From DATKRB01 sp036501425 (GTDB lineage: Bacteria; Actinomycetota; Acidimicrobiia; Acidimicrobiales; RAAP-2), in assembly GCA_036501425.1 (NCBI GenBank), contig DASYAI010000065.1:1-49752 (forward strand): 49,752 nucleotides of DNA, in the 5' to 3' direction. A program made the translations under genes and the position numbers. The notes under the pieces are model-generated. The model was not told the DNA's origin and searched no databases. It was given only the letters and a program-made list of their open reading frames with translations. This document shows positions 9,255 through 19,614 of the stretch, piece after piece (within the stretch, counting starts at the first letter, position 1; each line of letters starts with the position of its first letter).

Positions 9255-9778
9255 CCCACCCCGCCGGTCCCGGCGACCGCGCCCGGATGGTGGAACCGGG
9301 CCAGCAGGTCGCGTTCGAGCTGCTCCATCGCCTCGGCCTCCGCCGGGTCCTCGTGATCCATCCCGAGCAGGTGGAGCAGCCCGTGCACCACGAGGAGGGC
9401 CATCTCGTCGACCTCGGTGACGCCGTGCTCGACCGCGTTGCGCGCCGCCACCGCCGGGCACACGACCACGTCGCCCAGCAGCACCAGCGGCTCGTCGTCG
9501 GGCTCGGAGCCCGGACCGGTCCCGCCCAGGTCCGGGTTGCGCCCCGAGGCCACCGGGTCGTCCTCGAGCGGGAAGGCGAGCACGTCGGTCGGGCCCTCTC
9601 GCCCGAGGAATTGGGCGTTGAGCGCGGCGATCGCCCCCTCGTCAACGAACAGCACCGAGACCTCGGCGTCGCCCTTGATCCCCCGGGCCTCCAGCACCGC
9701 CCGGGCCAGTGCGATCCAGGCGTCGAGGTCGACCGGCCGGTCCGTCTGCTCGTCGGCGGCGAAGACGTCGAGTCCCAC
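9251..9778 (-). CDS. ybeY: Endoribonuclease YbeY (rRNA maturation factor)
   Basis: 175 residues with a GTG start 10 nt after the phoH stop. The signature zinc motif HGLLHLLGMDH is present, supplying the three metal-binding His residues. YbeY trims and quality-controls 16S rRNA together with Era and ribosomal proteins, which explains its fixed place between phoH and era. There is a Gly/Pro/Asp-rich insert around residues 75-95 that many homologues lack. The stop codon overlaps the start of the CNNM gene. Confidence 0.92.
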   Translation of the reverse strand: MGLDVFAADEQTDRPVDLDAWIALARAVLEARGIKGDAEVSVLFVDEGAIAALNAQFLGREGPTDVLAFPLEDDPVASGRNPDLGGTGPGSEPDDEPLVLLGDVVVCPAVAARNAVEHGVTEVDEMALLVVHGLLHLLGMDHEDPAEAEAMEQLERDLLARFHHPGAVAGTGGVG

Positions 9779-9788
9779 CCGGGCCGGC

Positions 9789-10771
<983 letters not shown>

Positions 10772-10775
<4 letters not shown>

Positions 10776-11122
10776 CCGGGGGGCCACGTGAGGGGTCGGC
10801 CGCCGATGAGGTGGACGTGGAGGTGGGAGACCGAGTTGAGGGCGTCCGCCCCGACGTTGAGCACCAGGCGGTAACCGCGCTCGGCGCCGGCGATCCCCTC
10901 GTCCCGGGCCACCTCGCGCCCGGTGGCGAACAGGTCGGCAACGTCACCGGCGTCGGTCGGCTCCAACGTCGAGGCGTTGGCGATGTGGCGCTTGGGGACG
11001 ACGAGGACGTGGACCGGGGCGACGGGGTTGATGTCGCGGAACGCCACGCTCAGCTCGCTCCGGCGGACCACGTCAGCAGGCACGTCGCCTGCCACGATCT
11101 GACAGAACAGACAGTCGATCAT
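10772..11122 (-). CDS. HIT family nucleotide-binding protein
   Basis: 116 residues. The histidine triad HLHVHLIGG is near the C-terminus and the N-terminus has CLFCQIVAGDVPADVV, the typical start of HINT-type proteins with a CxxC-like pair. HINT proteins hydrolyse purine nucleoside phosphoramidates and similar adducts. The ATG at 11122 has no strong ribosome site; the stop overlaps the phoH start. Placed within the hrcA-to-era operon. Confidence 0.92.
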
Positions 11123-11270
11123 CGGTCCTTGCTCTCGCGCTTTTCGGGGCTGTCGGGCTGTTCGGGGCGCCCGAGGCTCTCGGGCTTGTCGGGGCCTCGC
11201 AGCGCCGTTGGTGGTTCACGTCCGGCCACGCCTTCGCTCACTGTCCGTTCCTGTGGGTGCCGCCCGTCCC
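11123..11270 (-). other. Linker between rsmE and the HIT gene, repeat-rich, no gene called
   Basis: This 148-nt stretch inside an otherwise overlapping operon contains iterated TCGGG(G) units around 11140-11200. A frame starting at a GTG near 11241 runs about 40 codons and ends as ATGA on the HIT start, but its composition (Pro/Glu/Arg-rich repeats) does not look like a folded protein. It may act as an RNA spacer or translational coupler. Confidence 0.35.
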
Positions 11271-12068
11271 TCACGGTCGGGCTGCCTCCCCCGAAACCGT
11301 AGCGGCGCGCGCCAGGCCGAGCGCCACGCCGGCGGCGACCGCCGCCGTCTCGGTCCGCAGCACGTGGGGTCCCAGCCCGATCGTGGGCGCGCCGAGCGCG
11401 ATCTCGGCCGCCGACCACCCACCCTCGGGACCGACCGCCACCACGTCGAGGGGGCCACGGGGCGGGGCCGAGCCCATCTGGGCCAGCACGACGCCGGGCT
11501 CGGCGACCAGCAGGTCGGCCAAGGCGACCACCCCTTCGACCGAGGGCAGCCAGACCCGGCGGCTCTGGGCGGCCGCCTCGCGGGCCACCCGGCGCAGCCG
11601 GTCGAGGGCCCGTTCGACCCGGCCCTCCTCCCAGCGGACCACCGTGCGGTCGGTGGCCAGCACCACCATGCGGTCGATTCCCAGCTCGGTCAGCTTCTGG
11701 ACCACCCAGTCGGACCGGTCGCCCTTGGGGGGCGCGAAGGCCACGGCGAGCGGCCGGGCGGGCGGCACCTCGTGCTCGACCGGACCGGCCACGTCGAGCG
11801 TCGGGCGTCCCCGGGACCGACCAGGTTCGCCCCGGTAGCGACAGAGCCGCCAGCGGCCCACGCCGTCGGCCGCCACGACCACCTCCCCCGGTCGCAGGCG
11901 CAGGACCCGGGCGAGATGGTGGGCGGACCCGGGCTCGGGTTCGGGATCGGCGAGGTCGTCCACGAACACCTGGGCCGACGCCGCCACCCGTCCCCGCGCC
12001 CCCTGCGGCTCCCCCGCCGCCGGTCGGGCCGGACCCCCCGGCTCCCCGCCGTGCCCGGTCGACGCCAC
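11271..12068 (-). CDS. rsmE: 16S rRNA (uracil-1498-N3)-methyltransferase RsmE
   Basis: 265 residues from a GTG at 12068, two nt after the dnaJ stop; a GTG at 11987 just before AASAQVFVDDL is an alternative that gives a more typical N-terminus. The PUA-like part has HHLARVLRLRPGE, and the SPOUT domain carries AFAPPKGDRSDWVVQKLTELG, VAVGPEGGWSAAE and LGPHVLRTETAAVAA, which form the SAM-binding knot. The enzyme methylates U1498 in helix 44 of 16S rRNA. Its position after dnaJ is the normal actinobacterial order. Confidence 0.92.
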   Translation of the reverse strand: MASTGHGGEPGGPARPAAGEPQGARGRVAASAQVFVDDLADPEPEPGSAHHLARVLRLRPGEVVVAADGVGRWRLCRYRGEPGRSRGRPTLDVAGPVEHEVPPARPLAVAFAPPKGDRSDWVVQKLTELGIDRMVVLATDRTVVRWEEGRVERALDRLRRVAREAAAQSRRVWLPSVEGVVALADLLVAEPGVVLAQMGSAPPRGPLDVVAVGPEGGWSAAEIALGAPTIGLGPHVLRTETAAVAAGVALGLARAATVSGEAARP

Positions 12069-12070
12069 CC

Positions 12071-13222
12071 CTACCCGAAGGCCGAGCGCAGGCGCGACAG
12101 CACGCCGTCGCCGCCGGCGGGACCTGCGACGTCCTCGCCCCGCTCGGCGGCCAGCAGGCGCAGCAACTCCTCTTGGCGGGGGGTGAGCTCGGTCGGCGTG
12201 TCCACCACCACGTGCACGAAGAGGTCGCCCCGCCCACGACCCCGCAGGTGGGGCACCCCCGCACCCTTGAGGCGCAGCACGTGGCCGGCCTGGGTGCCGG
12301 CGGCGATGGTGACCGAGCGGGCCTCCTCGAGCGTCTCGACCTCCACCTGGCAGCCCAGGGCGGCCTGGGACAGCCCCACGTGCACCGTGGTGTGCAGGTC
12401 GTCGCCGGCCCGCTCGAAGCGCTCGTCGGCCACCACGGCCAGGTGGACGAAGAGCGAACCGTTGGGCCCGCCCCGGGCTCCGGCCGGCCCCCGGTCCGCC
12501 AGGCGAAGGGTGGAGCCGTTCTCCACCCCGGCCGGCACCTCCACCACGAAGGATCGGTCGGCCATCCGCCGGCCCTCCCCCCGGCAGCTGGGGCACGGAT
12601 CGGGGATGGTCTCGCCCAGACCCTGGCACCGCCCGCACGCCACCGCGGTCACCACCTGGCCCAGCAGCGACTGGCGGATCCGGCGGATCTCGCCGGTCCC
12701 CTGGCAGTCGGGACACGGCATCACGAGCGTCCCGGGCCGGGCGCCGCTCCCCGAGCACTCGTCGCAGACCACCGGCAGCCGTACCGACAGGTCCTTGCTG
12801 GCGCCGAACGCCGCCTCGGCGAAGCTCAGGCGCAGGCTCACCTCGGCGTCGGTGCCCTGGGCGGGGCCCCGGCGCCGGGCGCCGGTGCCTCCCATCGACC
12901 CCATCGACCCGAAGAAGGCCTCGAAGAGGTCGCCCAGCCCGCCCTCGAAGCCGAAGCCGCCGTTCGGACCGCCGGCGCTCTGGCCGAAGACCCCCTCGGC
13001 GCCGTAGGCGTCGTAACGGGCTCGGCGCTCGGGGTCCCGCAGGATCTCGTAGGCCAGCGAGACCTGCTTGAACTTGGCCTCCGAGACCGCGTCCCCCGGG
13101 TTGGCGTCGGGGTGCAGCTCGCGGGCCCGCTGGCGGTAGGCCCGCTTGATCTCCTCCTCGGACGCGCCGGGGGACACCCCGAGCAGGCCGTAGAGGTCCT
13201 CCAGACCGTCAGGTACCGGCAC
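12071..13222 (-). CDS. dnaJ: Molecular chaperone DnaJ
   Basis: 383 residues with a GTG start preceded by GAGAGGCG; it overlaps the end of hrcA by 14 nt. J domain at residues 8-70 with HPD at 37-39, a Gly/Phe-rich linker (GGFGFEGGLGDLF), then four zinc-finger repeats CDECSGSG, CPDCQGTG, CGRCQGLG and CPSCRGEG, and C-terminal substrate-binding domains. It delivers unfolded substrates to DnaK and stimulates its ATPase. Being directly downstream of hrcA, it corresponds to the DnaJ2-type gene of other Actinobacteria and is expected to follow HrcA/CIRCE control. Confidence 0.95.
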   Translation of the reverse strand: MPVPDGLEDLYGLLGVSPGASEEEIKRAYRQRARELHPDANPGDAVSEAKFKQVSLAYEILRDPERRARYDAYGAEGVFGQSAGGPNGGFGFEGGLGDLFEAFFGSMGSMGGTGARRRGPAQGTDAEVSLRLSFAEAAFGASKDLSVRLPVVCDECSGSGARPGTLVMPCPDCQGTGEIRRIRQSLLGQVVTAVACGRCQGLGETIPDPCPSCRGEGRRMADRSFVVEVPAGVENGSTLRLADRGPAGARGGPNGSLFVHLAVVADERFERAGDDLHTTVHVGLSQAALGCQVEVETLEEARSVTIAAGTQAGHVLRLKGAGVPHLRGRGRGDLFVHVVVDTPTELTPRQEELLRLLAAERGEDVAGPAGGDGVLSRLRSAFG

Positions 13223-14363
13223 GTTCGTCGCCTCTCATCCGGGCTCGCCGGCCCGTCCGGCCCCCCGTCCGTCGGGCCCCGGTGCTGCGCCCGGGCCCCC
13301 CGGCCTCCAGCGTGGCGCCGAGCCGCTCGCCCAGCCGCTGACCCACCACCTGGGCGGCCGCCAGGGCGTGCCCGTAGTCCATCCGGGTGGGCCCGAGCAG
13401 GCCCACCGCCCCGGCTTCGTGGCCCTCGATCGACACCGGGGCGACCACCACCGCGCACGACGAGAGCGCCTCGAAGCCATGCTCGGCGCCGATCGCCACC
13501 GACAGCCCCCGGTCGAGCACGTCGCGAAGCAGGGTCACGACCACCAGCTGCTGCTCGAGGATGGAGAGCACCGAGCGCACCGTGTCAACGGCGTCGAAGG
13601 CGACCGCCAGGCGCGACGGCCCCCCCACGAACACCTGCTCGCCCTCCTCGTCTCGCCCCAAGGCGGCGAAGGCGGCCGCCGCCTGGGCGACGACCGCGTC
13701 GACGTCCGGGTCGCCGGTGGTCCCGAACGGGCCGACGTGGCCGAGCTCGCGGCCGTTCGCTACCTGGTGGAGATGGGCCCCGGCGGCCCGCAGGTCCTCT
13801 TCGGGCACGTCGACCGAAAAATCCACCGAGCGCTTCTCGACCGCGCCGTCGGAGAGCACCACCACCAGCAGGGCCAGCCGCGGACCCAGGCCGACCAGCT
13901 GCACCGAGCGCACCGAGGCGGTGGTGTGCGAAGGCCCGACGACCACCGCCGCGTACGACGTCAGGTCCGACAGGAGCCCCGAGGTGCGCTCGAGCATCTC
14001 CTCCATCTCGCCGTGCACCTGCTCGAAGAACCGCGAGACCTTCTGGCGCTGGGCGGGGCCCAGGACGCCGGGGTCCGCCAGGTGGTCCACGAAGAACCGG
14101 TAGCCCTTGTCGGTGGGGATCCGGCCGGCGCTGGTGTGCGGCTGGACGAGGAAGCCCTCGTGCTCGAGGGCGACCATCTCGGAGCGTACGGTGGCGGAGG
14201 ACACCCGGATGCCCGGGGACTGGGCGATGAGCTGGGACCCCACCGGCTGGGCGGTGCCGATGTACTCGCTGACCACCGCCTCGAGGATGGCCGCCTTGCG
14301 CGCGTCGAGGAGCTGCCCCCGCTCGGGCCCCTCGGCCCTCGTGCGCTCCTCGACTGGTTCCAT
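13209..14363 (-). CDS. hrcA: Heat-inducible transcription repressor HrcA
   Basis: 384 residues from the ATG at 14363 with AGGGAGCG ahead of it. The N-terminal winged helix includes LDARKAAILEAVVSEYIGTAQPVGS and SSATVRSEMVALE, followed by GFLVQPHTSAGRIPTDKGYR, the strongest HrcA signature. The middle and C-terminal domains show the GAF-like dimer region. HrcA binds CIRCE operators and is refolded by GroEL. The C-terminal about 35 residues are a Gly/Arg-rich tail unusual for the family. A CIRCE-like site lies 72 nt upstream, so it is autoregulated. Confidence 0.95.
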   Translation of the reverse strand: MEPVEERTRAEGPERGQLLDARKAAILEAVVSEYIGTAQPVGSQLIAQSPGIRVSSATVRSEMVALEHEGFLVQPHTSAGRIPTDKGYRFFVDHLADPGVLGPAQRQKVSRFFEQVHGEMEEMLERTSGLLSDLTSYAAVVVGPSHTTASVRSVQLVGLGPRLALLVVVLSDGAVEKRSVDFSVDVPEEDLRAAGAHLHQVANGRELGHVGPFGTTGDPDVDAVVAQAAAAFAALGRDEEGEQVFVGGPSRLAVAFDAVDTVRSVLSILEQQLVVVTLLRDVLDRGLSVAIGAEHGFEALSSCAVVVAPVSIEGHEAGAVGLLGPTRMDYGHALAAAQVVGQRLGERLGATLEAGGPGRSTGARRTGGRTGRRARMRGDERAGT

Positions 14364-14434
14364 CGCTCCCTGCTCGCTCCCTGAGCCCGGTCTCGCCCGA
14401 TCCGGAGGGTCCGATCCGGCTGGTCGGCCCGCTC

Positions 14435-14461
14435 TTAGCAGTCGATTCTACCGAGTGCCAG
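14435..14461. promoter_or_regulatory. CIRCE-like HrcA operator (degenerate)
   Basis: TTAGCAGTC-N9-GAGTGCCAG against the consensus TTAGCACTC-N9-GAGTGCTAA: 15 of 18 arm positions match and the 9-nt spacer is exact. It lies in the short gap between lepA and hrcA. A -10-like TAGAAT on the minus strand (14445-14450) falls inside the spacer, so HrcA bound here would cover the promoter of the hrcA operon. Confidence 0.8.
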
Positions 14462-14490
14462 CCACTTTTGGATTCTCCATCGGCGCCGGC

Positions 14491-16344
<1,854 letters not shown>

Positions 16345-16466
16345 CGGCGGACCGCAGCTGGTACGCTCTCGCCCATCCCGACCTGGTCAGGGCGCCCCGC
16401 GCCGACCGGATCGGCCCCCGATCTCCCCGAACGTCGACCGATCCCAGAGCACCCAGAGGAACAGCC

Positions 16467-16769
16467 GTGGCCAACATCGCCAGCCAGATCAAGCGGAACC
16501 GGCAGAACGAGCGCCGGCGCCTGCGCAACAAGTCGGTCCGCTCCGAGCTGCGCACCCGCACCAAGCACGCCGTGGTCGCGGCCGAGCAGGGGGTCGACGA
16601 GCAAGCGGCGCTGCTGGCCCTGGCGGTCAAGCGGATCGACAAGGCGGCGGCCAAAGGGGTCATCCACAAGAACCAGGCCGCCAACCGCAAGTCCCGACTG
16701 ATGCGACGCGTCGCCGCGCTGGCACCGGCGACCGTCCAGGACGACGCCGAGGAGCCAGCAGCCGGCTGA
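16467..16769 (+). CDS. rpsT: 30S ribosomal protein bS20
   Basis: 100 residues, from the GTG at 16467 preceded by AGAGGA. The sequence begins VANIASQIKRNRQNERRR and contains HKNQAANRKSRLMRR, both diagnostic for S20. It binds 16S rRNA early in small-subunit assembly. An Ala/Glu tail ends the protein. The gene is divergent from lepA and convergent with holA; a possible -10 (TACGCT, 16362-16367) lies upstream. Confidence 0.94.
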   Translation: MANIASQIKRNRQNERRRLRNKSVRSELRTRTKHAVVAAEQGVDEQAALLALAVKRIDKAAAKGVIHKNQAANRKSRLMRRVAALAPATVQDDAEEPAAG

Positions 16770-16790
16770 CCGCCCGGGCCCCGGGCCCCC

Positions 16791-16824
16791 GCCGGCGCTC
16801 AACCCCGGCCGGCGCTCAGCCCCG
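16791..16824. repeat. 17-nt tandem duplication covering the holA stop codon
   Basis: GCCGGCGCTCAACCCCG at 16791-16807 is immediately followed by GCCGGCGCTCAGCCCCG at 16808-16824, one mismatch. The second copy contains the holA stop (TCA on this strand). It lies in the convergent rpsT/holA gap, next to a CCCGGGCCCCGGG self-complementary stretch that may help terminate rpsT. Confidence 0.8.
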
Positions 16825-17850
16825 GCGGGCCATGCGGACCGTTCGCTCCCCCCGCCGGCTGGCGGCTCGGCTCGGGACGAGGCGGCTGAGCCGGGCGACG
16901 AGCACCTCGAGCACCAGCGTCGGGGGCAGGGCCGTGGCGCCCTTCACATCGAGGTCGGCGTCGGCCAGCAGGGCGATGGCCCGGCCGATGCGCTCGGAGC
17001 CCAGCCGTCCGGCCTGGGTCAGCGCCTTTTTGGCCACGAAGGAGCTCCGGACACCCAGGATCCGGGCCGCCGCCTCCTCGCCCGCCGGTTCGAGCCCGTC
17101 GAGTCGCAGCATCGACGCGAAGTGCCGGTGCAAGATGGCCACCACCTCGGGGGCGGCCCGACCGCCGGCGGCCAGTAGCCGGTGCAGCGCTGCCAACGCC
17201 TCGGCGCTGGAGCCGGCGTCGATGGCGTCGGTGAGCTCCCAGGGTGGCACCGATCCCGCTTCGCCCAGGAACGGCTCCAGCTCGGCCGGCCCGACCGCTG
17301 CCCCGGTGCCGTAGACCACTTCGAGCGTGGCCAGGATGCCCTCCAGCCGCCCGAGATCGTCTCCCAGATGCTCGCCGAGCCGGGCCCCGGCGGCGGCATC
17401 CAGCCGGACCGGTGCCCGGTGGAGGTGGTCGGCCAGCCAGCTCCGGCGATCGCGGCCCGTCCCGACGGCCGTGTCGAGCACCGTCCCGGCGGCGGCCGCC
17501 GCCTTCACCAATGCCTGGGGAATGGTGCCGCCGCCCGCCACCAGGACCAGCGCAGTCGTGTCGAGGGGGTCGCCCAGGTAGGTCACCAGGCGGGCCGCGT
17601 CGGCCGCCCCCAACCGGCCGGCGTCCCGGACCACCACCACGCGCAGGTCGACGAGGAAGGGCGGCGTGGTGCACGCGTCGACCACCGCCCGCACGTCCAG
17701 CTCCTCGGCACCGGGGCCTCCGTGCTCTTCGACCACGAGCGACGGGTCGCGCCCGGCGACCAGCTCGTCGAGGACCGCCCGAGCCCCCTGCGCCACCAGG
17801 GTGGGGTCGTCCCCTCGCACCAGGTAGACCGGCGGGCGTTGCCCGCTCAC
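16816..17850 (-). CDS. holA: DNA polymerase III subunit delta
   Basis: 344 residues from a GTG at 17850 that overlaps the folP2-like stop as GTGA. The opening PPVYLVRGDDPTLV and the following AAA+-like fold, PPFLVDLRVVVVRDAGRL and the C-terminal helical collar (LAALHRLLAAGG, ILHRHFASMLRLD) match HolA. Delta opens the sliding clamp as part of the clamp loader. The Walker A motif is absent, as expected for delta. Essential replication gene, convergent with rpsT. Confidence 0.88.
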   Translation of the reverse strand: MSGQRPPVYLVRGDDPTLVAQGARAVLDELVAGRDPSLVVEEHGGPGAEELDVRAVVDACTTPPFLVDLRVVVVRDAGRLGAADAARLVTYLGDPLDTTALVLVAGGGTIPQALVKAAAAAGTVLDTAVGTGRDRRSWLADHLHRAPVRLDAAAGARLGEHLGDDLGRLEGILATLEVVYGTGAAVGPAELEPFLGEAGSVPPWELTDAIDAGSSAEALAALHRLLAAGGRAAPEVVAILHRHFASMLRLDGLEPAGEEAAARILGVRSSFVAKKALTQAGRLGSERIGRAIALLADADLDVKGATALPPTLVLEVLVARLSRLVPSRAASRRGERTVRMARRG

Positions 17851-18788
17851 GGCACCGAGGCCGGCTCTGCCGCCGCCGGACCCGGCTCCGTCGCCGCCGG
17901 GCCCCGGTCGGCCTGCTCGGGACCCGGGCCGGCCGCGGCCGACACCGCCGCCAGCGTGTCGCGCACCCGGACGGTGCCCGCGACGTCGTGCACCCGCAGG
18001 ATCCGGCACCCCAGGCTCACCCCGAGGGCCGCAGCCGACCACGACGCGTCGCGTCGCTGGTCGATCTCGAGCCCGAGCACGGTCCCGAGGAACGTCTTGT
18101 TGGACGCCGACAGCAGCAGCGGGAAGCCCAGCGAGGCGAGGCGCCGCGAGGCCCGCAAGAGGGCCAGCGACTGTTCCGCCGTCTTGCCCAGGTCCAGGCC
18201 GGCGTCGAGCACTACCCGTCGGGCCTCGATGCCGGCGGCCAGCGCCCGCCTTGCCCGCTCGGCCAGGAACTGCTCGACCGCGCCGACCACGTCGTCGTAG
18301 GCGGGCTCGGGGTCCCGGACCCGCGGGGCCAGCCGGATGTGGGTCGCGACGACCGTGGCGCCTGCCGCCGCCGCCGCGGGGAGGTAGTCGGGGTCGGCAA
18401 ACCCGCTGATGTCGTTGCCCACCACCGCCCCGGCCCGGAACGCCTCGCGGGCCACCGAAGCTCGCCAGGTGTCGACCGACAACGGGACGTCCAGGCGGGC
18501 CGCCATCGCCTCGATGGCCGGGATCACCCGCTCGAGCTCCTCCGGTTCGCCCACCTCGGGCCCGGGTCCCGCCTTCACCCCGCCCACGTCGAGGAGATCC
18601 GCCCCTTGGGCAACCAGCAATTGCGCCCGCTCGAGCAGCGCGTCGAGGGCGTAGGTGGCGCCCTGATCGTAGAAGGAATCGGGCGTCCGGTTGAGGATGC
18701 CCATCACCAAGGCCCGGTCCGACAGGTCGTAGCGGCGCTCCCCCAGCGCCAGCTCGATGGCCGGTGATCCGGGCGCTCCGCCCGGCAT
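17847..18788 (-). CDS. folP2: Dihydropteroate synthase-like protein, FolP2 type
   Basis: 313 residues. It has the DHPS TIM-barrel pattern (VMGILNRTPDSFYDQGATY, SVDTWRA, NDISG, LLSASNK) but the pteridine/pABA loop that normally reads GGxSTRPG is GGVKAGPG. That replacement and LVLDAGLDLGK-like stretches match the mycobacterial FolP2 paralogue (Rv1207), which is reported not to work as a DHPS. The real reaction is therefore uncertain. A Pro/Ala/Glu-rich tail of about 40 residues ends the protein. It overlaps the thioredoxin-TPR gene upstream (TGATG) and holA downstream (GTGA). Confidence 0.85.
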   Translation of the reverse strand: MPGGAPGSPAIELALGERRYDLSDRALVMGILNRTPDSFYDQGATYALDALLERAQLLVAQGADLLDVGGVKAGPGPEVGEPEELERVIPAIEAMAARLDVPLSVDTWRASVAREAFRAGAVVGNDISGFADPDYLPAAAAAGATVVATHIRLAPRVRDPEPAYDDVVGAVEQFLAERARRALAAGIEARRVVLDAGLDLGKTAEQSLALLRASRRLASLGFPLLLSASNKTFLGTVLGLEIDQRRDASWSAAALGVSLGCRILRVHDVAGTVRVRDTLAAVSAAAGPGPEQADRGPAATEPGPAAAEPASVP

Positions 18789-19492
18789 CAGTACAGGCGA
18801 GCGGCCAGCGCCTTGCGGTAGGGCGCGGTGCGGGGGTCCTCGGGGCCCAGGGTCTCGAGGAGGTCGACGTACTCGCGCCGGGCGTCCTCGTCGTCGCGCA
18901 CCCGCGCCAGCAGGTCGTCGAGCAGGCTGGTCACGTCCGTGCCCAGGTCCACCTGGCGGTCGGCGAGCCGGGCCGCCGCCGCGAGCGATCGGGTCTCCGC
19001 GGTCTCGGGGACCCGGGCGAGCAGCTCCAGCGCCCCGTCGGGATCGCCCTCATCCAGCCGGAGGCGGGCCAGCGCGGTCACCGCCCCGGCATGGCCGGGG
19101 TCCAGCTCCAGCGCCCGGTGGAGCGAGGCCTCGTCCCCCGCCGCCACCAGCTGGTCTGCCTCGCTCGGGGCGGGAGCCAGGCTGTCGACGAACTCGTTGA
19201 CCTGGGCCTCGGGGATGGCACCGACGAACCCGTTCACGACGGCGCCGTCGCGCAGCGCGAAGACGGCCGGGATCGACTGCACCCGGAAGCTGCCGGCGAT
19301 CTGCGGATTGTCGTCGACGTTCACCTTGGCGAGCTCGACCGCGCCGTCGGTCGCCTCGACCGCGCGCTCGAGCATCGGGCCCAAAGTGCGGCAGGGCCCA
19401 CACCACGGTGCCCACAGGTCCACCACGACCGGAACCTCGTGGGACCGCTGGAGCACTGCCTGCTCGAACGTGGCGTCGGTGACATCAGCCAT
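18788..19492 (-). CDS. Thioredoxin-fold protein with TPR-like C-terminus (CnoX/YbbN-like)
   Basis: 234 residues from the ATG at 19492. Residues 1-110 are a thioredoxin domain with active site WAPWCGPC; the C-terminal half is helical with TPR-like repeats (ASLHRALELDPGHAGAVTALA). This layout is that of CnoX, a chaperedoxin that protects clients from oxidation and hands them to DnaK or GroEL. The CGPC motif suggests it may also be redox active. Transcription appears to start from a -10 in the palindromic divergent region; the stop overlaps folP2 as TGATG. Confidence 0.88.
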   Translation of the reverse strand: MADVTDATFEQAVLQRSHEVPVVVDLWAPWCGPCRTLGPMLERAVEATDGAVELAKVNVDDNPQIAGSFRVQSIPAVFALRDGAVVNGFVGAIPEAQVNEFVDSLAPAPSEADQLVAAGDEASLHRALELDPGHAGAVTALARLRLDEGDPDGALELLARVPETAETRSLAAAARLADRQVDLGTDVTSLLDDLLARVRDDEDARREYVDLLETLGPEDPRTAPYRKALAARLY

Positions 19493-19498
19493 GTCCCC

Positions 19499-19537
19499 AG
19501 ACCCTACCGGCTCCGGGCGCCGGAGCCGGTAGCGTCT
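19499..19537. promoter_or_regulatory. Long palindrome carrying two divergent -10 elements
   Basis: Arms of 18 nt (19499-19516 and 19520-19537) with a 3-nt centre GCG; only one mismatch. The inner 12-nt arms (TACCGGCTCCGG) are perfect. A minus -10 TAGGGT (19501-19506) and a plus -10 TAGCGT (19530-19535) sit at mirror positions, 8 nt and 7 nt from their ATG codons (19492 minus, 19543 plus). It looks like a bidirectional promoter with a symmetric operator. Confidence 0.65.
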
Positions 19538-19542
19538 GGAGG

Positions 19543-19614
19543 ATGACCGATCGGCCCCACCAGGGCCTGCCGCAAGGGGTGGTGGGTCGAGCGACAGGGC
19601 AGGTGGCCCGGTGA
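19543..19614 (+). CDS. Possible 23-codon leader ORF ahead of the PAC2 gene
   Basis: ATG at 19543, 7 nt after the -10 TAGCGT, opens a frame of 23 codons (MTDRPHQGLPQGVVGR...) whose TGA overlaps the GTG of the PAC2 gene as GTGA. It would be read from a leaderless transcript and could couple translation to the PAC2 protein. No conserved peptide is recognised; it may have no protein function. Confidence 0.4.
   Translation: MTDRPHQGLPQGVVGRATGQVAR

Noticed and set aside
8001..9356. Long plus-strand frame antisense to cnnM (His/Gly/Arg-rich)
   Set aside because: Composition is that of a reversed coding strand, with no domain; the cnnM frame has clear motifs.
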